Notes: a model not told the origin generated them from the sequence alone. 64,000 nucleotides of DNA from Roseivirga misakiensis (GCF_001747105.1 NZ_MDGQ01000003.1:496001-560000); one strand, 5' to 3'. Numbered from the stretch's first letter, positions 7,540 to 17,615 are shown. Numbers and translations: made by a program.

Positions 7540-8640
7540 CTAAAAGTAACTTGGTCTACGCAGGCTACTATTCGGTAACAAAGAACAGAATAGGCATTCC
7601 GCTTCAACTATTTCCTCTTCGACAAGGCAGCTCAAACATTCGAATGGTACTCTTGTCATCAGAAAGAACTCTTCCCTTGTCACTTGACAAGGATCAACGA
7701 ATGCAAATGGGATATCGTTTCGTGTGGTAAAGACTCTTGTGGTATCGGCACTAGATGCTTCAAAGAATCCAAATACATCTTCCTCAGGGTCTGAACTGGT
7801 AAAATTACCTGGTACCGCAGCAGGAGCCACGTCAAAAATAGAACCCTGTCTGGTAGTAATTGATTGAAGTTTCTTCCAATATTCATGTGACTCCTCGTTC
7901 AAACCAAATTGAATAATGTTGAAATAGTGTTTTCTCTCGAAGCTAAAATCCATTTTCCTTACGGCAACCTCTCTGTTGGCTAACTCCACATTTCTAACCG
8001 CTGTACCATCGACTAAAAATATGTCCTGAGCACTCAGTTCATTGGTTACATAACATTGCTGTGGAGTGTACCTTGGGAAATTGCCTCGTGGCAATGATAT
8101 TCCAAAGGTGGTGTAGACCTCTTCCATTTTCCAGCGTAAGTAAAACTCCTCAGGTAAGGTTTGAAATGTACTGGTAGCGAAAACCCTAATTACGTTTTCT
8201 CTGGTTGAGGCACCCGTTGGCGAAATATCCTCATTAATATCTACCTCAAACCTCAACTCATCATCGGCAATGGCAGGCATCATTTCTTGAAGCGAGGAAG
8301 TGTAAAGTTTGCCATCAACCATGACCTCCAAATGGTAAGTCCCACCTACTTGGCCAACAACCAGACTTCTATTCAACTCATAAGTACCTGGCCCAATTTC
8401 TACATACTGTTCACGGTTGCCATTCTCGTCTACTACCACTACCGTAGCTCCACTGATATCTAGTGGTGCCTGACCGTCTTCTTGGGTGCGCGTAATATTT
8501 ACAATATTTCCGTCGCCACCATTGGTAATTCTCCCAAAAATCACCAACTGCCCGCCTATTCTGTCATTCTCTAATTCTATGACCTCAGCACAGCCGAGAC
8601 TAAAAAAGACAAATCCTAACAGCAATAAAATCCGCTTCAT
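7540..8640 (-). CDS. DUF4249 lipoprotein, first copy
   Basis: A 366-residue lipoprotein (LGFVFFSLGC lipobox). It is a clear paralogue of the next gene: VIELENDRIGGQLVIFGRITN at the start, ISGATVVVVDENG, LYTSSLQEMMPAIADDELRFEV, and the same Cys-rich end (ECLSC, ECLFC) finishing with RRPSYF. Six bases separate it from the stop of the TonB receptor gene, so it is translated from the same transcript. It probably forms the extracellular lid or ligand-binding subunit of the receptor (inference from family context). Confidence 0.9.
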   Translation of the reverse strand: MKRILLLLGFVFFSLGCAEVIELENDRIGGQLVIFGRITNGGDGNIVNITRTQEDGQAPLDISGATVVVVDENGNREQYVEIGPGTYELNRSLVVGQVGGTYHLEVMVDGKLYTSSLQEMMPAIADDELRFEVDINEDISPTGASTRENVIRVFATSTFQTLPEEFYLRWKMEEVYTTFGISLPRGNFPRYTPQQCYVTNELSAQDIFLVDGTAVRNVELANREVAVRKMDFSFERKHYFNIIQFGLNEESHEYWKKLQSITTRQGSIFDVAPAAVPGNFTSSDPEEDVFGFFEASSADTTRVFTTRNDIPFAFVDPCQVTREEFFLMTRVPFECLSCLVEEEIVEAECLFCSLLPNSSLRRPSYF

Positions 8641-8646
8641 ATCCTT

Positions 8647-11088
8647 CTAAAACTTAAAATTGTATGTGATGTTTGGAAACGCCGCACCTAGCACTGTCAA
8701 TCGGTGTGGGCGTGGTATTAGACTTAAATCGTCTGGTCTTCTAAAGAATACTGAAAAAGCATTCTTACGAGACAGGATGTTATAAATACCAATGGTTAAA
8801 GTACCACTGTAGTTTCTACCCTCTAATTTTTTTCTTGTTTCAGCCTTCAGAATATCTCGGCCAAAAGTAAAGCTCAAATCAATTCTGAAATAGTCTGGAA
8901 TTCTGAACTCATTTCTCTCTGAAAAGTGAGGAACCACTGTACTGCCGATTCTATAATTGGTCACAATTCCGTTAATCGGTCGGCCTGTACTATAAACCAC
9001 ATTCCAGTTAAAGGAACTCTGACCTCTCAATTGCACCTTAGAAACCCATGAGAAATTATGCGTTCTATCGAAATTGGCAGGGTACCACTCACCATTATTG
9101 ATAGTTTCGTCTAAGTTCTCTCCTTCTATCTGAATTTCCGTTCTCGATAGCGTATAAGACAACCAACCCGTCATGGCGCCTCTGTTTTTCTTAACGTATA
9201 ATTCCAAGCCATAGGCCCTTCCCTTTCCAGCTAACAAGTCCGTTTCTAGATGATTATTCAAGAGCAGGTCTACGAAATCTTTGTAGTCCAGTAAGTTGTC
9301 GATATCTCTGATGTAAGCTTCTACACTCGTCTCCCAGAGGTTATCTTTAAAGTTCTTGAAATAGCCAATCGAGGCATTATTAGAAACCAGCGGCTTTAGA
9401 TAGCTATTGCTTAGCTGAAGGATATCAGTTGGAGTAGCCGCTGTACTATTAGAAAGTGTATGAATGTATTGCCTCGTCCTGTTGACACTGGCTTTAATTG
9501 AACTCTCCTCATCAATTTTGAAACGTAAACCGATTCTCGGTTCAAAGCCATCATAACGCGCAATCACATCACCTTCTCCGTAGGAAATCGTGTCCGTGAT
9601 ATTTTCCACTAATCTTTGAGCACCATCGGCATACTGAAAAACGTCATAAGGTCCTCTGTTCTCAAACATTGAATACCTCAGACCGACTGAAAGAGCAAGA
9701 TCTTTGGTCAAAGTAATTTCATCATTCACAAAAAATCCGTATTCATTGCCCTGTTCTTTGAATACCGTTTCTGCGGGTATCCCTGAATCTGGGCCAATCG
9801 GTGTAGCCGTTTCGTTCAAACCGTCATACCTGACAAAATCGACTCCAAAATTGATATTGTGTTTGTCACTTGGGTTATAGAAAAATGTCTGGTTGGCTTG
9901 GTAGTAATCCATACCGTTGGCCACTTCGGCAGCGTCTATTCCTGAAGGATCAAAGAGCGTACTTTTGTAAACACCTTTCACAAATCGAGTAGAACTGATC
10001 AGTTTATCAGTGATACTGCTCTGCCAGTTAAAATTGAAAATATCAGAATCCCATTCGAACCCGAAGTCTTGGGTAAACCTGAAGAAGTCACCACTGCGGT
10101 AGTAGCTTGCGGTTAATTTGTTTTTAGTACCAAAACGATGGCTCAATTTCAAGTTCACATCGTGAAAACGAGCGGCACTATTTTGTACATCGAAGTTTCT
10201 GGCTTGACTTAATACCCAATCAGAATAGGACGATCGGCCCGCGACGAGGAACCGCGTACGGCCTCCATTTAATGGCCCATCTACTACCAATCGGCTAGCG
10301 ACCATTCCGAGCCCCCCTCTTACCTTCACTTTCTCACTATTCCCCTCTTTCATGGTTACATCCAAAACAGAGGAGATTCTACCTCCATATTGGGCTGGCA
10401 TATTTCCTTTGTATAGGGAGAAAGTTTCTGTGGCATCAGGATTAAATGTTGAGAAAAAACCGAGTACGTGAGACGCGTTAAAGAGAATAGCACCGTCTTG
10501 AAGGATCAAATTTTGGTCTGTTCGGCCACCCCTTACATTAAAACCACTAGCCCCTTCACCTACGGTAGAAACTCCTGGTAAAGATTGCAAGCTTTTTACA
10601 ACGTCTACCTCACCCATGAAAGCAGGTAGACTTTCAATCTCTTTTATATTTAGTCGGTTTACACCCGCACTAATTCGCTGCACATTCTGATCTTCCGCTT
10701 CCCCTTCAATGAGCACTTCATCTAGATCAACACTGGCATCTACTAACGTTACATCAAGCCGACCATTTCCGACCACTTGCACATTGTAGGTAATCGTCTC
10801 TTTACCCACAAACTGAAATATAAATTCGTAGCGTCCAGGCGCAATGCTGAACTCGTAATTTCCATTTTCATCTGAAACCCCTCCAATGTTTGTCCCCTTT
10901 ACAGCGACAGTGGCTCCAAAAAGTGCTTGTTTATCTTCTTTTGAGGTTATTTTACCTTGAACACGCGCTCTTCCGGTAGAAGTTTTTGATGGGTCACCTA
11001 TCATAACTTCCTTGGTATTTTGTGCATATGTGAGCATCGATACTGAGAAGAGCATCAACAGGATGAGGTATCTAATTCCCTTTTGCAT
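8647..11088 (-). CDS. TonB-dependent outer-membrane receptor with carboxypeptidase-like N-domain
   Basis: An 813-residue receptor: signal peptide (ends SMLTYAQ), a carboxypeptidase-D regulatory-like beta domain (about residues 40-125, VQGKITSKEDKQALFGATV), a plug domain (about 140-250, with LQSLPGVSTVGEGASGFNV and RGGRTDQNLILQDGA) and a 22-strand barrel ending in FPNITYNFKF. It imports a ligand using TonB-ExbBD energy. It is the first gene of an operon with two DUF4249 lipoproteins rather than a SusD protein, so a glycan ligand is less likely than a peptide, metal complex or other small molecule (inference). The upstream region 11089-11316 is shared with the divergent WG-repeat gene. Confidence 0.93.
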   Translation of the reverse strand: MQKGIRYLILLMLFSVSMLTYAQNTKEVMIGDPSKTSTGRARVQGKITSKEDKQALFGATVAVKGTNIGGVSDENGNYEFSIAPGRYEFIFQFVGKETITYNVQVVGNGRLDVTLVDASVDLDEVLIEGEAEDQNVQRISAGVNRLNIKEIESLPAFMGEVDVVKSLQSLPGVSTVGEGASGFNVRGGRTDQNLILQDGAILFNASHVLGFFSTFNPDATETFSLYKGNMPAQYGGRISSVLDVTMKEGNSEKVKVRGGLGMVASRLVVDGPLNGGRTRFLVAGRSSYSDWVLSQARNFDVQNSAARFHDVNLKLSHRFGTKNKLTASYYRSGDFFRFTQDFGFEWDSDIFNFNWQSSITDKLISSTRFVKGVYKSTLFDPSGIDAAEVANGMDYYQANQTFFYNPSDKHNINFGVDFVRYDGLNETATPIGPDSGIPAETVFKEQGNEYGFFVNDEITLTKDLALSVGLRYSMFENRGPYDVFQYADGAQRLVENITDTISYGEGDVIARYDGFEPRIGLRFKIDEESSIKASVNRTRQYIHTLSNSTAATPTDILQLSNSYLKPLVSNNASIGYFKNFKDNLWETSVEAYIRDIDNLLDYKDFVDLLLNNHLETDLLAGKGRAYGLELYVKKNRGAMTGWLSYTLSRTEIQIEGENLDETINNGEWYPANFDRTHNFSWVSKVQLRGQSSFNWNVVYSTGRPINGIVTNYRIGSTVVPHFSERNEFRIPDYFRIDLSFTFGRDILKAETRKKLEGRNYSGTLTIGIYNILSRKNAFSVFFRRPDDLSLIPRPHRLTVLGAAFPNITYNFKF

Positions 11089-11298
11089 AAGGTCTCAGTT
11101 ATTAGGTGGTTAAGATTTTAAGTGCAATCGATTCAATGTAGTCTTTTATGGATAGAAAATTAGACATTTACTCTATGCAAACGATTTCATAAACTCTAAA
11201 CGGTCGGCTTTTTGTATTGACTATGTAATTAAAACGTCATATGCCGAATAATGGAACATTGAAGGGTTGAATAATACCACTTTTGAACTGGCGTTTAT

Positions 11299-11306
11299 TA
11301 CTTTTG
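11299..11306 (+). promoter_or_regulatory. -7 box TACTTTTG for the WG-repeat gene
   Basis: TACTTTTG matches TAnnTTTG and lies 10 bases before the ATG at 11317, giving a very short leader. No TTG stands at the preferred 19-base spacing upstream. The rest of the 11089-11316 gap shows nothing I can name. Confidence 0.45.
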
Positions 11307-11316
11307 AAATTCAATA

Positions 11317-13974
11317 ATGACAGCCTTAAGCAAAAAGTTATTTCTGATCTACAGTATTGCGGCCATCACCGTTTTCTGGAATATTGAAATTCCGAAACGT
11401 GCTTTTAGGCTGTATGATAAGGGGGACATAGTGAAAGCCGTGGAAGCACTGGAGAAATCGGTGCAAAAGGACACCCTAAATCCTGGGGCATATATGCTCT
11501 ATGCCAAGGTTTATACAGATACTGCCTTTAGCAGTTATAATGTCGATACGGCTTATGCTTATGCCAAAAAAGCGATCGGCCAGCTGCCACTAGTAACAGA
11601 AGCGAAAGATATTTCTTCCCTTAGAGACCTACAGGTTGACTCTCTTTCTCTAGAAAACTTAAAAGATAGAATTGATAGCCTCAAGTTTATCGAAGTCAAA
11701 GCTATTCACACGATTGAAGCTTACAATGATTTTGTGATGGCCTATGACGATGCCGATGAAAGACCTGAAGCCATTAGCAGAAGAAACCGGATCGCTTTTG
11801 AAAATGCGGAAGCGGTAAATACCTGGCAAGGATATGAGCGTTTCATGACAGAATACCCGCTGGCAGAGGATTTTACGGTAGCTAGTAACCGATACATGAA
11901 ACTCTTGTATGAGGAAAGAACTGCGGATGGCAGTTATGACAATTTAGTCGATTACTTAACCGACTTCCCGAATTCACCTTATCGATCCGTAGTTGTGGAC
12001 AATATTTTTCCTTTCGCTACTGGCGTCAATACACTGGAGTCCTTTAGGTCTTTTTTAGTGAATTATCCGAATAAGAAGTACAGCAAAACACTTTCCGATC
12101 GGGCTTATCATATCTACAAACAGAAGTATCCGGATAGCTATTTTCTCAAAGACTTTGACTTTGGCCTAAATACAGATTCTTTAAAGCGGGCCATGAGCGT
12201 AGAAAGTGGTATTTGGTTGCCCAAACTGGAGGATGGGAATATTTCTTTCATGGATGATTCGGGGCAAACGAAGCTAAAGACCAGTTTTAAGTCTATTCCC
12301 GAAGATTGCCGTTGTACTCCACAATCGACGGATTTTGTTTATGGATCAGTGGGTGCGACAAGCCAATTATGGGGCAGAAATGGCCAGTTGATTTATGAGG
12401 GAAGTTTTGATAAAGCCACAGACCTTGGCTACGGATTTATAGGGGTGCAAAGTGCTGCCGGAGACCGTTTAATACACAAATCTGGTGAGGTGGTCATCGA
12501 TGAACCGAAAGAAAGTATTTCAGTGCTAGACAATCGCTTTATTCGCACGCAAACTCAAGGTCTTTTTGGCCTAGAAAACTATGCCGGTGCTGAATATTTG
12601 CCTAATGAATATGTGGCTATTGACACTTTTAGCACTTACATCTGGCTAGAAAATTCTACGGGAATCGCCTTAGTTTCCCCAGATGCATTGCTTGCAGTAC
12701 TAGAGGGTCAGGCATTTGAATTCCAACCGATGTTTGATGAGTTGGAGCTACTACCAAATGGTAAATTTTGGGTTTCAAAAGACAATCAGGAAGGCGTCAT
12801 CAATCAAGACTTAAGCCCGTTGATTGCATTGGGAAAACAAGAAGTTTACGATCGAGATTATGGTTGGCGAATTGCTTCAAGCGATGGTATCACGATCATC
12901 CATAAACGCTACAATGGCCTAGCGGAGCAAGCACCTTTTACTCAGGTTTTAGAGAATGACCGCTGGCTAGCGTTAGAAAAAGACAGTGCCTGGACGCTCT
13001 TGGATCAGCAAGGCAAAATTCAGCCAGAAAGCGGATATGATTCTTTAGCTTTTTGGGGCGAAAACATGGTCATGCTCTTTAGAAACGACTCCTCTTGGGC
13101 ACAATTCAAAACCGGTAAAAAACTGCTGATGCAGCGCAGTTGGACACCAAAACTCCTTATTCCGCAGGAGTACATTGCCACTGGGGAAAAAGCAACCACA
13201 GATTTTTTCATGGTGTCAAATGCCAAGAATTTTCGAAAGATATATAATGATACCGGCCGCGAAATACTCTCATCGACATACAGGGATGTGACAGCGCTTG
13301 GGCCAAATATGATCCGCTTACAAAAACGTAATGCGGCACTGGCCGATAGCACTGGTAAGTACTTGTTAAACTTTATTTATGACGGTATAGGATCGAGCAA
13401 TCAGGGCTATGTAAGTATACTAGATAAGGGCAAAGTGGGTGTGATTAACCCCGCTAAGGATATTAAAATAGCGCCGTTCTACGAAAAGCTCATAGAGCCC
13501 TATGCCGACACGATTTTGGTAGCCTCGGATGGCAAATACAAGGGATTTATCAATAAAGACAATAAAGAACTGACCACTTTTGAGTTTGATGAGGTCAAAT
13601 ACTTTTCGGATACGGTGGCACTAACCAGAATAGAAGACGAATGGCTGATTTACCACATCGGTATGGACGAAGCCTTACTTGAGGGTATTGAATCCTTTGA
13701 ATTGCTCGAAAATACAGGTGAGGATAAGCTACTAAAAGTAAAAACAGCCACGGGTGAGGGAATTTATAGTGCCACGGCGGGTGAAATAGTGGAACCCACC
13801 TACACGCAAATCAAAATCTTGGGCACTCCAGATAACCCAATTTATTTTGCTATGAAGCTCGTGGCAGAGGCAAATATTTATGTCGTAATTTACTTTGACA
13901 AAAAGGGTAACAAACTTTTCACACAGAGCTTTCGGCAAGACGAATATTTTAGAATAGTTTGCCCATCAAAATGA
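11317..13974 (+). CDS. TPR and WG-repeat envelope protein
   Basis: An 885-residue protein. An N-terminal hydrophobic anchor (about residues 7-22) is followed by TPR-like helices (about 25-80, YDKGDIVKAVEALEKSV). The C-terminal two thirds are WG-type beta-propeller repeats: recurrent units such as FMDDSGQTKLKTSF, LLDQQGKIQPE, VSILDKGKVGVI and GFINKDNKELTTFEFDEVKYF. WG repeats form propellers used for protein binding; no catalytic motif is seen. The stop is seven bases before the pafA-like gene and the two probably share a transcript. Precise function is unknown. Confidence 0.8.
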   Translation: MTALSKKLFLIYSIAAITVFWNIEIPKRAFRLYDKGDIVKAVEALEKSVQKDTLNPGAYMLYAKVYTDTAFSSYNVDTAYAYAKKAIGQLPLVTEAKDISSLRDLQVDSLSLENLKDRIDSLKFIEVKAIHTIEAYNDFVMAYDDADERPEAISRRNRIAFENAEAVNTWQGYERFMTEYPLAEDFTVASNRYMKLLYEERTADGSYDNLVDYLTDFPNSPYRSVVVDNIFPFATGVNTLESFRSFLVNYPNKKYSKTLSDRAYHIYKQKYPDSYFLKDFDFGLNTDSLKRAMSVESGIWLPKLEDGNISFMDDSGQTKLKTSFKSIPEDCRCTPQSTDFVYGSVGATSQLWGRNGQLIYEGSFDKATDLGYGFIGVQSAAGDRLIHKSGEVVIDEPKESISVLDNRFIRTQTQGLFGLENYAGAEYLPNEYVAIDTFSTYIWLENSTGIALVSPDALLAVLEGQAFEFQPMFDELELLPNGKFWVSKDNQEGVINQDLSPLIALGKQEVYDRDYGWRIASSDGITIIHKRYNGLAEQAPFTQVLENDRWLALEKDSAWTLLDQQGKIQPESGYDSLAFWGENMVMLFRNDSSWAQFKTGKKLLMQRSWTPKLLIPQEYIATGEKATTDFFMVSNAKNFRKIYNDTGREILSSTYRDVTALGPNMIRLQKRNAALADSTGKYLLNFIYDGIGSSNQGYVSILDKGKVGVINPAKDIKIAPFYEKLIEPYADTILVASDGKYKGFINKDNKELTTFEFDEVKYFSDTVALTRIEDEWLIYHIGMDEALLEGIESFELLENTGEDKLLKVKTATGEGIYSATAGEIVEPTYTQIKILGTPDNPIYFAMKLVAEANIYVVIYFDKKGNKLFTQSFRQDEYFRIVCPSK

Positions 13975-13981
13975 CAAGATC

Positions 13982-15604
13982 ATGAAGAAGTCCTTATTTA
14001 TACTGTGCCTTTTTACTATTGTTATTGCACTAAAAGGCCAAAATGACAGACCTAAACTCGTTGTTGGGATTATGGTTGATCAGATGAAACAAGAGTACAT
14101 TTGGCGTTTTCAAAGTGATTTTGGTGAAAACGGGTTCAAAAGATTATTGAAAGATGGCTTTTCAGCTCAAAACGGACATTATAATTATGCTTCCACTAGC
14201 ACAGGCCCTGGACATGCTTCGGTTTACACAGGTACCACGCCTTCTGTACACGGAATCGTAGGAAATACATGGTATAGTCGACTGCTAAATAGAACAGTTT
14301 ACTGTGCGGAAGATACTTCTGTAGTGGCAGTGGGCGGATCGGCCAGAAGCGGTAAAATCTCCCCGATGAACCTTTACAGTTCTACCATTACCGATGAATT
14401 AAAAATCTCTACCATGCAACAGGGCAAAGTGATCGCCATGTCGATAAAAGATAGAGGTTCTGCCCTTCCTGGGGGGCATTATTCCGATGGATCTTATTGG
14501 TACGACTCTAGAACGGGTACTTTCATGACTTCCTCTTATTATATGGACGAACTCCCAGATTGGGTAGTGAAATTCAATCAACAGAAACTCGCCAATGAGT
14601 ATTTAAACCAAACTTGGGATACCTACAAACCGATGGCCGAGTATACCGAAAGCGGCGTGGATAACTCGCCTTACGAAAGAGGATTTAGGGGCAAAGAAAC
14701 ACCTACCTTCCCTTATGACTTGTCGACACTTAGAGCTCAAAACGGAAATTTTGGATTACTATCGAGCACGCCATTCGGTAATAAATTGCTTAATGAATTC
14801 GCGATTTCTGCCATAGATGCAGAAAACTTAGGAGCCGATGCCATTACAGATTTTCTTGCTGTAAGTTTTTCGAGCACCGATTATATCGGCCATAATTTCG
14901 GACCACAATCAAAGGAAATTCAAGACACCTACATTCGCCTAGACAAGGAAATCGAAAAACTCCTGAACACATTAGATAGCAAAGTCGGCAAAGGAAACTA
15001 TGTAGTTTTTCTATCGGCAGATCACGCAGTGGCGGAGAACTCTAAGCGCATGAAAGACGATAAATTCAGAGTGGACAACCTGAATGGTCGTGGATATTCA
15101 GAATACCTTGAAAAAGCAGTAAACGAGAAGTACGGTGAAGCGGAATGGTTTGAAGGGCCAATGGGCTATGATTTATTTCTAGATCACGATGTAGTGGCCG
15201 AAAAAAATGTTGACCTCTACGAAATACAAATGTTCGTGGCACGAAAAGCGATGGCATTCGAAGGAATTCATTTGGCGTTGACCCATACCGACCTTGTCCG
15301 TAATAGCTATAATGACAAGACCCGTTCACTCATGCAAGAATCGTTTCATCCTAAAGAATCTGGTGATATTAAGACTATTCTGGACCCAGCATGGCAGCGT
15401 GGCGGAGATAAAGGAACTGGACATGGCAATGCTTGGACCTTAGACACCCACGTGCCGATCATTTTCTATGGATGGGGAGTGAAACAAGGTATTTCTGTCA
15501 GAGAAATGCACATCACTGATATTGCCCCAACACTGAGCATGCTCCTACGCATTAGAGTGCCAAACGGTGCTAAAGGGGAACCAATTTTCGAAGCGATCAA
15601 ATAA
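13982..15604 (+). CDS. pafA: PafA-type alkaline phosphatase
   Basis: A 540-residue secreted enzyme of the alkaline phosphatase superfamily (signal peptide ending LKGQ). Metal ligand Asp33 is in GIMVDQM, nucleophile Thr74 in STGPGHAS, Asn95 in HGIVGNTWY, and the phosphate-binding Lys156 and Arg158 in SIKDRGS. These match Thr79, Asn100, Lys162 and Arg164 of the Elizabethkingia PafA monoesterase in order and nearly exact spacing. Later metal ligands are visible in SSTDYIGHNFGP, LSADHAV and GTGHGNAW. It hydrolyses phosphate monoesters in the periplasm and is calcium-tolerant in known members. It follows the WG gene by seven bases and has its own terminator. Confidence 0.92.
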   Translation: MKKSLFILCLFTIVIALKGQNDRPKLVVGIMVDQMKQEYIWRFQSDFGENGFKRLLKDGFSAQNGHYNYASTSTGPGHASVYTGTTPSVHGIVGNTWYSRLLNRTVYCAEDTSVVAVGGSARSGKISPMNLYSSTITDELKISTMQQGKVIAMSIKDRGSALPGGHYSDGSYWYDSRTGTFMTSSYYMDELPDWVVKFNQQKLANEYLNQTWDTYKPMAEYTESGVDNSPYERGFRGKETPTFPYDLSTLRAQNGNFGLLSSTPFGNKLLNEFAISAIDAENLGADAITDFLAVSFSSTDYIGHNFGPQSKEIQDTYIRLDKEIEKLLNTLDSKVGKGNYVVFLSADHAVAENSKRMKDDKFRVDNLNGRGYSEYLEKAVNEKYGEAEWFEGPMGYDLFLDHDVVAEKNVDLYEIQMFVARKAMAFEGIHLALTHTDLVRNSYNDKTRSLMQESFHPKESGDIKTILDPAWQRGGDKGTGHGNAWTLDTHVPIIFYGWGVKQGISVREMHITDIAPTLSMLLRIRVPNGAKGEPIFEAIK

Positions 15605-15613
15605 AAGATATTT

Positions 15614-15641
15614 AAAAAGGCCAGTGTCAACTGGCCTTTTT
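15614..15641 (+). terminator. Terminator after pafA
   Basis: Perfect 11-bp inverted repeat AAAAAGGCCAG / CTGGCCTTTTT with a 6-base loop, ten bases after the stop codon. Confidence 0.85.
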
Positions 15642-15752
15642 CTTTGAGCAGTCTTTCAAACGGCGTTACGTTCGGTTGAGACCCGATTCCTCGCGTTTTA
15701 CAACGTAAAAGCATTCCGCGATCTAAAGCTTCAATTCTTCACATAAAAAGAA

Positions 15753-15904
15753 TAACTAAATCACTGAAAATGTAGTTGTTACACCAAACCCTCTACACTT
15801 CCTCTAGACTGAAGTGATAGAAAAGCACAATAAACCCACCTGCCATGAAAAATTTATTCGCACTTCTATTGATCGGTCTACTGACCCAAAAAGTTTCTGC
15901 GCAA
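15753..15904 (+). repeat. Duplicated leader and signal-peptide segment, copy A
   Basis: Leader blocks TAACTAAATCACTGAAAATG (15753-15772) and AGTGATAGAAAAGCACAATA (15813-15832), and the coding start of the first paralogue, recur exactly 955 bases downstream with few changes. The conserved spacing of all blocks shows a tandem duplication that took the promoter region with the gene. Confidence 0.8.
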
Positions 15905-16666
15905 AGCGATGCCTACTTTACCAAGACAACGGCTATAGATGGCTTATCTACAGAATGGTCTAAAGACTTACTCACTTTTGATAGAAAAACTCAATTTACC
16001 ACAGCGGTACGGAACGACACTGAGAATCTCTATATACTATTCCAAACCTCGGATCGATTTACCATGAACAAGCTCCTTCAAGCCGGCATGGAAGTAACGT
16101 TGAAATCTAAGACTAAACCGAAGCTTAACGCTAAACTATCATTCCCTTTGGCAATAGAGACCGCGTCAGATGTTGTGGATGGATACAAGGGCTCAGGCAG
16201 CCAAGATGACGACGCTAGTTTCGAGAAGCGCTTTCTAGAACGAATGACTCTTCAAATGATGGGTAAAAATGAAGCTAGGCTCAAGGGTTTTAGTTCAGGA
16301 AATGGTCGTTTTTCGTTGAATAAATTGCCAGGGGTAGAAGTGGCTTTAGCAAAAGATGAAACTAAAGAGATACTTACGCTTAGCTACGAGATGAAGATTC
16401 CATTGGCAACGTTATTCGGGACAAATCCCGAATGGGATAAGGTCTATAAAACTGCATTAAATATCAAGATCAATGTAAATGATATCCCTAGAGGCCAAAA
16501 TACTACTGAATATGCAATGCTAATCCGTGGAGCTGGACGCGCTGGCACTGCTGGCACGCCAAAGACTTTCCAAAGCCCAAATGCGAATCAAACGGTTTCA
16601 AATAGAGGAGGAAGTATATTTGACGACCAATATGTAAAGCTCAAATATAGGATCAGCAGGCAGTGA
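15845..16666 (+). CDS. Secreted CBM9/DOMON-like protein, paralogue 1
   Basis: A 273-residue protein with a signal peptide (MKNLFALLLIGLLTQKVSAQ). The mature N-terminus has YFTKTTAIDGLSTEWSKDLL and NDTENLYILFQT, the pattern of a family-9 carbohydrate-binding or DOMON-like beta sandwich in which the conserved ID-G-x-W and an exposed strand recur. A second conserved block, NPEWDKVYKTALNIKINV, follows. No catalytic residues are evident. It is the first of three tandem paralogues. Binding of a sugar or haem is family-level inference only. Confidence 0.7.
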   Translation: MKNLFALLLIGLLTQKVSAQSDAYFTKTTAIDGLSTEWSKDLLTFDRKTQFTTAVRNDTENLYILFQTSDRFTMNKLLQAGMEVTLKSKTKPKLNAKLSFPLAIETASDVVDGYKGSGSQDDDASFEKRFLERMTLQMMGKNEARLKGFSSGNGRFSLNKLPGVEVALAKDETKEILTLSYEMKIPLATLFGTNPEWDKVYKTALNIKINVNDIPRGQNTTEYAMLIRGAGRAGTAGTPKTFQSPNANQTVSNRGGSIFDDQYVKLKYRISRQ

Positions 16667-16707
16667 CTTTTTCCGATTTCTAACGATGGCCAACCATAAG
16701 AAACGTA

Positions 16708-16860
16708 TAACTAAATCACTGAAAATGTAGCTCTTACGATAATACTTCTATTCTACCGTTAGATTGTAGTGATAGAAAAACACAATAAACCCACCCACCA
16801 TGAAAAATATTTTAGTATTTCTATTGATCGGTCTACTGACCCAAAATGTTTCTGCGCAAA
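16708..16860 (+). repeat. Duplicated leader and signal-peptide segment, copy B
   Basis: Copy of 15753-15904 at a constant offset of 955 bases; see copy A. The third paralogue at 17690 does not carry this leader, so it was made by an older or different event, or lost it. Confidence 0.8.
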
Positions 16861-17615
16861 ACGATGCTTACTTTACCAAGACAGCCGCGATAGATGGATT
16901 GTCTACTGAATGGTCCAAAGACTTGTTAAATTTCGATCGGGAAACTGCATTTACCACCGCAGTACGAAACGACACTGAGAACCTATACATCCTATTCCAA
17001 ACAGATGACCAAATGGCTATTGATAAACTGTTGGCAGCTGGCATGGAAGTGTCTTTCAAGGCTAAAACAAAACCGAAATTGAATGCCAAATTGAAGTTTC
17101 CTTTAGTGACTGAAGAGGATAATGCAGGTGACTCTAGCGAGAAAAGAGTCCTTAGTGAAGGCGTTGATGCAGCGGTGCTGCTTAAAGCTAATCGTGAACT
17201 ACAGGTTAGATCAAAAAAAGAAGCACAACTGAATGGCTTTGATGCGGGAAATGGGCGTAAATCGTTAATAGACCTTGAAGGAATTGAAATGGCGCTCGCC
17301 ATAGACGAGACGGTTGAGAAGCCAGTTTTTAGCTATGAATTAAAAATTGCATTGAGCAAGCTTTATGGTCCAAATTCCAACTGGGATAAAGTTTATAAAA
17401 CTGCATTGATGATCAACATTACCGTAAAAGGCATTGAAATACCTTTTAAAACGGACGATTACGTGAAAACAGGGGGTGCCATAAATAATCGATCAAAAGA
17501 ACGAGGTGTTCCTGCTGGTGTTGAAAAACCAGAGGCTTATCAATACAAATTGAAGGATAGCAAGTACATGACGCGCGATCAAAACGTAAAACTCAAATAT
17601 GCGCTCAGCAGGTAA
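16800..17615 (+). CDS. Secreted CBM9/DOMON-like protein, paralogue 2
   Basis: A 271-residue protein, closest to paralogue 1: the same signal peptide (LLIGLLTQNVSAQ), DAYFTKTAAIDGLSTEWSKD, NDTENLYILFQTDDQ and NSNWDKVYKTALMINITV. The middle section (about residues 100-150) and the C-terminus (ERGVPAGVEKPEAYQ) have diverged, as if the core domain is constrained and the linkers are not. It has its own leader duplicated from paralogue 1. Its function is as uncertain as its neighbour's. Confidence 0.7.
   Translation: MKNILVFLLIGLLTQNVSAQNDAYFTKTAAIDGLSTEWSKDLLNFDRETAFTTAVRNDTENLYILFQTDDQMAIDKLLAAGMEVSFKAKTKPKLNAKLKFPLVTEEDNAGDSSEKRVLSEGVDAAVLLKANRELQVRSKKEAQLNGFDAGNGRKSLIDLEGIEMALAIDETVEKPVFSYELKIALSKLYGPNSNWDKVYKTALMINITVKGIEIPFKTDDYVKTGGAINNRSKERGVPAGVEKPEAYQYKLKDSKYMTRDQNVKLKYALSR

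Noticed and set aside
13020-13352. 110-codon minus-strand ORF inside the WG-repeat gene
   Set aside because: The WG repeats run through this region on the other strand; the antisense translation shows no domain or signal peptide.
16868-17302. 144-codon minus-strand ORF inside paralogue 2
   Set aside because: It is antisense to a gene with a clear signal peptide and paralogues. Its Ser/Leu-rich translation is typical of a shadow frame.
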